Source: Edaphobacter bradus (lineage in GTDB: Bacteria; Acidobacteriota; Terriglobia; Terriglobales; Acidobacteriaceae). Taken from it: a stretch of 64,000 nucleotides of DNA. Each line of letters begins with the position of its first letter. Position 1 is the first letter of the stretch. Below, in pieces: positions 18,381 to 25,329 of this stretch. A model generated the notes under the pieces. That model had not been told where the DNA came from, did not search any database, and saw only the letters and a program-made list of their open reading frames with translations. The stretch spans positions 1,178,001-1,242,000 of the forward strand of contig NZ_JAGSYF010000001.1 in NCBI RefSeq assembly GCF_025685645.1. The letters run 5' to 3'. The translations under genes and the position numbers were made by a program.

Positions 18381-18470
18381 TTACTTGACAGTGAATCTGA
18401 ACTGGTCGCGAATCGTGATCAATGCGATGACAGCAACTGCGACCATGGCCGGTGTAAAGAGCAGATACAT
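18381..18470 (-). CDS. 29-residue single-helix membrane protein
   Basis: A 29-codon ORF with a strong ribosome-binding site (CAGGGGGAAGTT directly before the ATG). The product is one hydrophobic helix (LLFTPAMVAVAVIALITI) followed by a polar, basic tail. Longer in-frame starts up to 18599 exist but their extra residues look non-coding. Small single-helix proteins of this kind often attach to a larger membrane complex, but the partner is unknown. It lies alone in a 425-base gap between the MFS gene and mqnE; the rest of the gap holds no gene I can support. Confidence 0.45.
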   Translation of the reverse strand: MYLLFTPAMVAVAVIALITIRDQFRFTVK

Positions 18471-18748
18471 AACTTCCCCCTGAGGATGAGCCGAATTTCT
18501 GGTACGCTCTTTTCGCTTGCAAGCAGACAACCATTCGCAGAACCAGCGATTTACAGGGAGTTTTGAAAGTTTCTGAGGAGAAAGCGTGGAAATATGCAAG
18601 AAATTGCCGGTGATAGTTCCAAATATTTACCCACACCGATGGCAAAGCGATTCCCTATCTCGACAAACTTGGCAAACGTAGGCCTGCCATGATGTTACGG
18701 GGGGGACATCTCGAGAGTAACGTCTGGTGAGTTACGAGGTAGAAGCCT

Positions 18749-19900
18749 TTAGACCGCGACCGTGAAGGTGTCTTCGCTGCGTGTGACCGCGCGGTACATG
18801 GTGTCACGTTCAAAGGGCGTCCGGCCAGCCTCGGTGATGAGGCGGACCAGGTCCTTGCGGCGCAGGCCCTGTGGCGTGGTTGCCCCTGCGTCGTGGTAAA
18901 TCTTCTCCTCGACCACGGTGCCGTCGATATCGTCTGCGCCGAAGCGAAGCGAGATCTGGGCCATCTTCGGCGTAACCATTTGCCAATAGCTCTTGATGTG
19001 GGCGAAGTTGTCGAGCATCAGACGCCCAACGGCGATTTGCCTTATGTCGAGCATGCCCGTCGTTCGCGGAATGTGCGACAGTGCCGTATGGTCGGGATGA
19101 AATGCCAGCGGGATGAAGGTCTGGAATCCACTCGTCTCATCCTGCAGTGTACGCAACCTCACCAGATGATCGACGCGGTCTTCGTCGTTCTCGACGTGAC
19201 CATAAAGCATCGTCGCATTGGAGCGCAGGCCGATCTTGTGCGCCTGACGTGCCGTCTCAAGCCACTCGCTGCCGTCGATCTTGTGATCGCAGATGATGTG
19301 GCGGATCCGGTCGGCAAATATTTCCGCGCCCCCGCCCGGCATAGAGTCCACGCCGGCCTCCTTCATCCGCTGCAGCGTCTCGGGAATCGTCATCTTGCCT
19401 CGCTTGGCGAGAAAAGCGACCTCCACCATCGTGAACGCCTTGATGTGAACCTTCGGAAACCGGACCTTCAGACCGCGCACCAGATCCATGAAGTACTCAA
19501 AGGGAAGATCCGGGTGCAACCCGCCGACGATGTGAAACTCCGTCACGGCCTCCGTATAGCCGGAGGCCGCAGCGTCCCAGGCCTCTTCGAGCGCCATCGT
19601 GTACGTGCCGGCATCTCCTTTTTTTCGCCCGAAGGCGCACAGCCGGCAGGAGGCGACGCAGACGTTGGTCGGATTGATATGGCGGTTGACATTGAAGTAC
19701 GTCACATCGCCGTGCAGTCTCTCGCGGACGGAGTTGGCCAGCCAGCCCACTGCAAGAATGTCGCCGCTGCGGTAGAGCGTGACACCATCCTCAAAGCTGA
19801 GACGCTCTCCCGCCTGCACCTTCGTCGCTATTGGAAGAAGCGCAGCGTCGTCGGTTTGGAAGGAGTGGCGAGGACGAAGGCTGGAGGATTCAACGCTCAT
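18749..19900 (-). CDS. mqnE: Aminofutalosine synthase (radical SAM)
   Basis: Second enzyme of the futalosine route to menaquinone: a radical SAM enzyme that adds the adenosyl radical to 3-(1-carboxyvinyloxy)benzoate. The 383-residue protein has the cluster motif CVASCRLC (CxxxCxxC), and family-specific stretches GGLHPDLPFEYF, GGGAEIFADRIR and HIKSYWQMVTPKMAQ, ending with EEKIYHDAGA. The related MqnC and CofH share the fold; the C-terminal block favours MqnE. No other mqn gene is beside it. It is downstream of the beta-propeller gene with a 46-base gap, and may share its message. Confidence 0.92.
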   Translation of the reverse strand: MSVESSSLRPRHSFQTDDAALLPIATKVQAGERLSFEDGVTLYRSGDILAVGWLANSVRERLHGDVTYFNVNRHINPTNVCVASCRLCAFGRKKGDAGTYTMALEEAWDAAASGYTEAVTEFHIVGGLHPDLPFEYFMDLVRGLKVRFPKVHIKAFTMVEVAFLAKRGKMTIPETLQRMKEAGVDSMPGGGAEIFADRIRHIICDHKIDGSEWLETARQAHKIGLRSNATMLYGHVENDEDRVDHLVRLRTLQDETSGFQTFIPLAFHPDHTALSHIPRTTGMLDIRQIAVGRLMLDNFAHIKSYWQMVTPKMAQISLRFGADDIDGTVVEEKIYHDAGATTPQGLRRKDLVRLITEAGRTPFERDTMYRAVTRSEDTFTVAV

Positions 19901-19946
19901 GGAATGATTGTATCGCTCTGCAGCCGTCGCCTGCTCCCCGTTATCT

Positions 19947-21953
19947 CTAGTGCCCCGACAACTCGGCCGAGTTGACCATGCGCGGCTGAATCACGACACC
20001 GTCAAACAGAGTGGCTCCGACGAGGTGATCGCCAACCGGCCGTACCATGCGAAGCACCCAGCCCGTATTCCAGTACCGCACCGCACCGTCTGGAACGTGG
20101 ACCGAGAAAGCGATGGTGTTCTTGTTGCTCGCCGTAACAAGGACGCATTGCGACGCCTCATCGTAGAACAGGCTATTCACATCGCGGACGTTGACGTTGC
20201 CGAAATTTATCCACGTCGCGCCACCATCCACGGAGCGGAACAAGCCCTCGCGCCCTCCAACCCAAAGCCCGTGCTCTCCGTCGACCGCTACGGCAGAGAC
20301 CTGAGTCAACGCGCCCGGAAGCACCACTGCGCTCCACCTCTGGCCGCCATCCTTCGAGAGACTGGCCGAGTGAAGCGCCGTCACGAACACCGTAGACATC
20401 TGCGCTCCAACAAATCGCCACTCCGTCTGATCAAGGCTGCCGAGCACATCCCAGCTCGTACCGGCAGTGACCGACTTCAGAACTCCCTCAGAGGTCGCGG
20501 CATAGACGGCATCGCCAGCCCGGGCAAACCCAAACACCATGCCGTCAAAGTCGCTCACTTTGGCCTTCGCTCGCATTGCGGGCGCTCGGCCCGAGGTTCT
20601 CCTCCGCGCCACCGTTCTCTTCGCGGCCACCTCTGGTACAGACGGCGTCTCCGAGGCATGTTCCACGCGAGTCCACACACCGCCGGTCAACCGGTAGATG
20701 CCATGCCCTGTTCCTGCGAGCAACGTTCCGTCGGAGGCCTGCTCCAGGCTGTAGACATCCTGCCCGTCGAGGCCGGCGCTTTGCTGCGTCCATGTGAGGC
20801 CGCCATTCTCGCTTTGGAAGACACCTCCCCACGCCTTGTCGTTGACGACGCCGACAAACAGGTTCGCTGGCTGACGCGGATTCACGACGAACGCGGTGAT
20901 CTGGCGCGCAGAAAACCCGCTGTTGGAGGGATAGAACGTGAAGCCGCCATCGTTGCTGTTCAGCACGCCCGCGCGATCGGTTGCGAGCATCACATGGCTT
21001 GAGTCCCGCGGATCGACGTGGACATCGTTGACGATTAGCTCAGGTCCCGTCGTACGAATCCAGGTCTTCCCTGAGTCTGAGGTGCGGAAGAGTCCTTCGG
21101 TTGTGCCGGCATACACGACATTCAGCTGCTGCGGGTCCTGAGTCAACACTCTCGTCCTGCGGGCCGTCGAAGGAATGCCTTGAATCTTGTCAAACTTCTC
21201 GCCGGCATTCTCGCTCTTGTAGATGCCGGAGCAGGCGCTTGCATAGACCACATTCGACTGCTCCGGATCGACGATGATCGAAAAGACGTCCGAATCGTCG
21301 ATCACTCCCTGCTTGATGTTGGCCCAGTGCTCCCCAGCATTGGTTGTCTTCCACGGCAGATGCCATGTGCCGGCGTAGATAATGGCGGGGTCCTTCGGGT
21401 CAATCGCGATCGACTCGACCTCATGCAGCTCCACGCTCCCCTCCGGGCTGATGAGCTGCCAGTGAACGCCATCATCGTTGGACCGGTAAACCCCCTTCAG
21501 TGTTCCGGCAACAAGAATCTTCGGATCCGACGGCGCGGCCGCCAGCGCTCGGATGCTCTGACCAGCCATGTCGACCTGGCTCTTCCAGGTCACGCCGCCA
21601 TCGTCGCTGACGTAGAGACCGCCGTCAGGGCTGCTCAGCACCCAGGCGCCGATAATAAGGCGCCTCGGATTCACGGCGTCGACCACGATGGAGTCGAGCA
21701 CAAGGTCGTCGCGGTTATCGATCCGCGCGAGCCGCTTCCACTCTACGCCGCCATTGTGCGATTCGTAGATCCAGCCATTGGCCGTTCCGAGATAGAGATG
21801 CGCACGGTCGTGCGGATCTTCAGCGATCCTGCGGGCGTCGCCTCCATAGGGCCCGAACGGAAGCCAGTTGACCGAGTGAGCCTGAGGGCAGATGAGAGCA
21901 AGGGTCAAGGACAGCAGCGCCGCTTTCATACGAGACTGTCTAATCAAATTCAT
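19947..21953 (-). CDS. Exported Asp-box beta-propeller protein (sortilin/Ycf48-like)
   Basis: 668 residues. A signal peptide (MKAALLSLTLALICPQAHS) starts at residue 9, so export is expected. The rest is a string of Asp-box repeats of the form SxDGGxTW: for example SHNGGVEW, SDDGGVTW, SNDDGVHW, SENAGEKF, SDSGKTW, SENGGLTW and SVDGGATW, each in a propeller blade (YAGT, LAGT). This is the architecture of sialidase-like or VPS10-like ten-bladed propellers, used for binding rather than catalysis in most bacterial cases. A basic linker (KRTVARRRTSGRAPAMRAK) lies about residue 440-460. Enzymatic function cannot be inferred. Confidence 0.8.
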   Translation of the reverse strand: MNLIRQSRMKAALLSLTLALICPQAHSVNWLPFGPYGGDARRIAEDPHDRAHLYLGTANGWIYESHNGGVEWKRLARIDNRDDLVLDSIVVDAVNPRRLIIGAWVLSSPDGGLYVSDDGGVTWKSQVDMAGQSIRALAAAPSDPKILVAGTLKGVYRSNDDGVHWQLISPEGSVELHEVESIAIDPKDPAIIYAGTWHLPWKTTNAGEHWANIKQGVIDDSDVFSIIVDPEQSNVVYASACSGIYKSENAGEKFDKIQGIPSTARRTRVLTQDPQQLNVVYAGTTEGLFRTSDSGKTWIRTTGPELIVNDVHVDPRDSSHVMLATDRAGVLNSNDGGFTFYPSNSGFSARQITAFVVNPRQPANLFVGVVNDKAWGGVFQSENGGLTWTQQSAGLDGQDVYSLEQASDGTLLAGTGHGIYRLTGGVWTRVEHASETPSVPEVAAKRTVARRRTSGRAPAMRAKAKVSDFDGMVFGFARAGDAVYAATSEGVLKSVTAGTSWDVLGSLDQTEWRFVGAQMSTVFVTALHSASLSKDGGQRWSAVVLPGALTQVSAVAVDGEHGLWVGGREGLFRSVDGGATWINFGNVNVRDVNSLFYDEASQCVLVTASNKNTIAFSVHVPDGAVRYWNTGWVLRMVRPVGDHLVGATLFDGVVIQPRMVNSAELSGH

Positions 21954-21983
21954 CTTTCACTTACTTAGATTATTGTCCTACAA

Positions 21984-22020
21984 CACAAAGGCTGACTGGA
22001 GGACCCAGTCAGCCTTTGTG
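21984..22020 (-). terminator. Terminator-like hairpin after the OmpA-like gene
   Basis: A perfect 16-bp stem (CACAAAGGCTGACTGG with its complement) and a five-base loop, 18 bases beyond the OmpA-like stop. The following minus-strand sequence TTGTAGG is only weakly T-rich. Confidence 0.8.
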
Positions 22021-22038
22021 GCTTATAGCCTGATTGCT

Positions 22039-23688
22039 TTACTTCTTGCGGCGGGCGACCGGAGTGCGGGGCTTGGCCTTCACTGCGCTCTCATCCACAG
22101 GCGTGAGGCCAGTGGTGTCCAGCGTCGCACCGGTTGGTATCAACGTTGTCGTAACAGCCGTGCTGTCCTGAGAGCCGGTGTAGACCGAGATGCGGCTCGC
22201 GTCGATGCCCTTCTCTGTGACCAGGTAGTCCTTCGTGTTCACAGCGCGCTCCGCCGCAGGATCAACCGCCTTTGCCTTCTTGCGCTTTGTGGCAGCTTCC
22301 TTCTCCTTCGTCGTAGAATTACCGACTACTGCCAGCTTCGCATCCGAAGAGCGCTGCAGGTTGAGGGATACGTCGTCAAGGCAGGCCTTGGCTTCGTTGT
22401 CCACACGTGTCGGACGACGCTTGTCGCGATCGAAGTTGATCGAGCAAAGGTCGCTCGTCTTCGGAGCAGGCGGCGGAGGCGGAGCAACAACCGTCACACT
22501 CGTTGTCGCCGAAGCGGTCTGGCCTTTGTCGTCGACCACGTTGCAGGTCACGGTAATCGTGCCAGGAGCCGCACCCGACGTGCTCAGGGTCGCCGTCGAA
22601 GTGTTGCCGCTGACCGAACCAGCCGTCGAGCTGTAGCTGTAGGTCAGAGGACGGTTCTGCGGGCTGACGCCGGTCGCAGTGATCGTCGCGGAATCACCCG
22701 GATTGACCGAGGAAGGATTCGCTGAGCAGCTGACGGTCGGCGGCTCAAACTGTTTGATCGTGAACGGTGCCGTGCAGTCTGCCATCTCACCGGGCTTCTT
22801 ACCCTCGGTGACGTGTCCCTTCACCGTGTAGGATCCGGGGTTCAGATTCTTCGTGTCGATGTTAGCGGTGGTCGTAGTGCCGGAGATCGTGCCTCCATCA
22901 GACGACCACGTATAAGTCGCGATCTTCTTGGGGTTCAGATTCACAGGCGTACCCGTCACAGTCAGAGGATCGCCAGGAAATGCCGTCGAAGGCGAAACCG
23001 CGCAGGAGTAAGTCACAGGAGGAGGAGGAATGATGTGGCCGAAGTGCGCAACGATACCCGTGCTGAGATCAACTCCGCTCAGGTTCGCGCGGCCACCCAT
23101 CACGCCGCTCGTCGGAGGAGGTGTGAACGGACCGAAGTTCGCGTGAACGTAGCGATAGTCAGCCTCAAACAGGCGGAGCGAGAACCGATTACTCATGAAC
23201 GGCAGGTCATAGTCCATGCCGCCGCCGGCTGTCAGTGTAGGCCCCCAGGTGTAGGGGTTGTGGTATGTGAGAGGCCCTTCGCTGTTGGGGCCGCCAAGAT
23301 GGCCGCCGCCAGCAAGACCGTGCGCAAACAACGTGAAGTTCTGCATCGGAGCGCGGAAGATCGGGCCGCCAGAAATGGTATACAGACCATCATTGTTGCC
23401 ATCAGGGTGTGCTACGAAGATGACCTCGCCACCGAAATACTTGTTAAAGTAATAAGCTCCGCTGCCAATCGCTCCAGCGTTGATCGAGGAATAACTGATC
23501 CCCGCAGGCTTCAACTGTCCGTGTGCGCCAAAGTAGGAGTATCCAAAAAACGCATCCACTCGCGATGGGTTAATGCCCGTGGGTGCGGCTGTGCTGGGAG
23601 TCTGTGCACCCAGACCTGCAACTCCAAGGCTGACTGCACATGCAGCCAGCGCTAACCGGCTTAAATTGCGTAATGGGCGATAAACCAT
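22039..23688 (-). CDS. Outer-membrane protein: beta-barrel, Ig-like repeats and OmpA-like C-terminus
   Basis: 549 residues. The ATG at 23688 is supported by GGAGGAAG five bases before it and a following signal peptide. Residues about 35-225 look like an eight-stranded porin-type barrel (FFGYSYFGAHGQ, YYFNKYFGGEV). Two PKD/Ig-like domains follow (SCAVSPSTAFPGDPLTV and SCSANPSSVNPGDSATI), then a proline linker and a region resembling an OmpA peptidoglycan-binding domain (CSINFDRDKRRPTRVD...LVTEKGIDASRISV). The usual Asp of the TD motif and the Arg of NRRV are not obvious, so peptidoglycan binding may be weak. A hairpin follows the stop. Confidence 0.75.
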   Translation of the reverse strand: MVYRPLRNLSRLALAACAVSLGVAGLGAQTPSTAAPTGINPSRVDAFFGYSYFGAHGQLKPAGISYSSINAGAIGSGAYYFNKYFGGEVIFVAHPDGNNDGLYTISGGPIFRAPMQNFTLFAHGLAGGGHLGGPNSEGPLTYHNPYTWGPTLTAGGGMDYDLPFMSNRFSLRLFEADYRYVHANFGPFTPPPTSGVMGGRANLSGVDLSTGIVAHFGHIIPPPPVTYSCAVSPSTAFPGDPLTVTGTPVNLNPKKIATYTWSSDGGTISGTTTTANIDTKNLNPGSYTVKGHVTEGKKPGEMADCTAPFTIKQFEPPTVSCSANPSSVNPGDSATITATGVSPQNRPLTYSYSSTAGSVSGNTSTATLSTSGAAPGTITVTCNVVDDKGQTASATTSVTVVAPPPPPAPKTSDLCSINFDRDKRRPTRVDNEAKACLDDVSLNLQRSSDAKLAVVGNSTTKEKEAATKRKKAKAVDPAAERAVNTKDYLVTEKGIDASRISVYTGSQDSTAVTTTLIPTGATLDTTGLTPVDESAVKAKPRTPVARRKK

Positions 23689-23868
23689 ACGACTTCCTCC
23701 GCTCAAATTCTTCCAGTTGAAATGAGCCCTGCTGGCCTCAAAAATTGCCATGATGTTGGTACGATTCAAGAAAGCTCGACCCAGTTGCTAAGGGTACTGG
23801 TAAAAAGTACTCTCTGGCAACTATCTTTTCATGACTTTACAACCACTTGGAGCGGGGGGAGACTGCGG

Positions 23869-23896
23869 AGAACCTTCCCAGTTACGAGAAGGTTCT
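23869..23896 (-). terminator. Hairpin between nuoB and the OmpA-like gene
   Basis: AGAACCTTC pairs with GAAGGTTCT around a ten-base loop, directly after the nuoB stop. No T-run follows in the minus direction, so it may be a weak terminator or a processing hairpin. Confidence 0.45.
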
Positions 23897-23899
23897 TCC

Positions 23900-24490
23900 C
23901 TAATCCAGATTGAGCGTCTTACGTAGTGTGCCGCGCTCCCGCTGGATCTTCTCCTGCAGAAGCGTTATGGCATACAGGAGCTGTTCGGGACGGGGTGGGC
24001 ATCCCGGGACGTAGATATCCACTGGGATGACCTGATTGACCCCTTGCAGCAGCGCGTAGTTGTTGAACACGCCGCCCGAAGTCGCACACGCTCCCATCGA
24101 GATAACCCATTTAGGTTCAGGCATTTGCTCATAGAGACGACGGATAACGGGGGCCATCTTCTGCGACACCCGGCCGGCGATAATCATCAGGTCGCTCTGC
24201 CGTGGCGAGGGACGAAACACTTCGGCTCCGAACCGCGCAATGTCATAGCGCGAGCCACCCATCGACATCATCTCGATCGCGCAGCACGCCAGTCCAAAGG
24301 TCATCGGCCAGATAGAGTTCTTCCTGACCCAGTTAATCGCTGAATCCAGCGACGCCAGCACGATACCTTCTGGCTGGTCGTAACCCCAGCTAACCTCCTT
24401 TAGCTTCTCCTGGTTCTTCCCGAAGCTATCGAGGCTGCCAAATAGATAGCGGTCATTCTGACTGGTCTTATCGATCGATCCGTCGCTCAT
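23900..24490 (-). CDS. nuoB: NADH-quinone oxidoreductase subunit B, isolated gene
   Basis: Subunit of respiratory complex I that carries [4Fe-4S] cluster N2, the last electron carrier before quinone. All four ligands are present: the CC pair in LACCAIEMM, Cys in MGACATSGG and Cys in VPGCPPRPE. The 196-residue length fits, with a slightly long N-terminus. No other nuo gene is adjacent, so either the complex I operon lost this gene to a new location or this is an extra copy. It lies between an OmpA-like gene and a secreted protein gene, neither obviously linked to respiration. Confidence 0.92.
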   Translation of the reverse strand: MSDGSIDKTSQNDRYLFGSLDSFGKNQEKLKEVSWGYDQPEGIVLASLDSAINWVRKNSIWPMTFGLACCAIEMMSMGGSRYDIARFGAEVFRPSPRQSDLMIIAGRVSQKMAPVIRRLYEQMPEPKWVISMGACATSGGVFNNYALLQGVNQVIPVDIYVPGCPPRPEQLLYAITLLQEKIQRERGTLRKTLNLD

Positions 24491-24606
24491 AACTTAATAA
24501 TAAAACCGATTGGGCAGGTCGGAGAGCAAATTCGGCCCGGAACGTGGTCGGCAACCGCTCAGATACGTCACTCCTATCGACGCTTTTTTGCGTGGATTTG
24601 CCACGG

Positions 24607-25329
24607 TCACCGGCACGGATGCCGTTCCAGCCTGAGGGTTCGGTCCGCTCGGAAGCCCGGTGGCAGCTCCAGGCGAATCCGGAAGCGAACCCAGTTGATC
24701 CGCCCCAGAGGAGTTGCTCTTCCGCCCGCAGGCTGGTCAAGGTGATGCGCTGTCGTCTCGAAGTGCAACGCAACAGCGCTGGCCGCGCGGCTCTGGTCTG
24801 CCGTCCCAGGTACGAGGCGCGCGTCCAGAATCTCAAGCGTCCCCTCCGGCATCCGGCTGACCACCCCGGCCAGCTCCTGCTGGGACGCCGCTGTCGGAGT
24901 TGGAGTGCTGCGGTAGGCCTCATGAGCCTTCAACAGCTGACGGTACGCCACCGCGTTCGGAGCAAATCGAAACCGCCGCGGATTCCAGCCAACCGCATCC
25001 TGTGCGCGCAAGCTGAAGTCCGTCGACAGCAGAAGCGGGCTCACCGACTGGTACGGCGGCGTAGCCAGCTCGGCGTAGTCATGCGATGGCCTCGCACTCT
25101 GCGTCGGTAGCACACGGAGAATCCACCCCGAGGGCAACGGCTCCAGCATCAACTCCAGCCCTTCGCCGAAGGGCTGCACCCAGGTCTGGCCGGCGTTTAT
25201 CTCTCCCTCAAGCACTACGTCGACGCAGGCTCCCGGCCTGCTCGCTGCCGCTGTCTCTCCTCGAGTCGCTGCCACCCCCGGCAGCGCTGCCATTGCTACA
25301 ATCACCCCGAACCAACCGCTAACGCGCAT
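24607..25329 (-). CDS. Exported protein of unknown function, overlapping glnD
   Basis: 240 residues. The ATG at 25329 overlaps the end of glnD by 11 bases, with GGAGGAGA (inside the glnD coding sequence) just before it, so translation is probably coupled. A signal peptide (VSGWFGVIVAMAALPGVAA) is clear. The mature part contains mainly beta segments (CVDVVLEGEINAGQTWVQPFG, GWILRVLP) and a C-terminal INWVRFRIRLELP. No family recognised. Four genes, amtB, glnK, glnD and this one, run in one direction, but an exported product has no obvious place in PII signalling. Confidence 0.7.
   Translation of the reverse strand: MRVSGWFGVIVAMAALPGVAATRGETAAASRPGACVDVVLEGEINAGQTWVQPFGEGLELMLEPLPSGWILRVLPTQSARPSHDYAELATPPYQSVSPLLLSTDFSLRAQDAVGWNPRRFRFAPNAVAYRQLLKAHEAYRSTPTPTAASQQELAGVVSRMPEGTLEILDARLVPGTADQSRAASAVALHFETTAHHLDQPAGGRATPLGRINWVRFRIRLELPPGFRADRTLRLERHPCR

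Noticed and set aside
19908..21002. 364-codon plus-strand frame
   Set aside because: Antisense to the beta-propeller gene, Arg/His-rich and without a ribosome-binding site or family signature.
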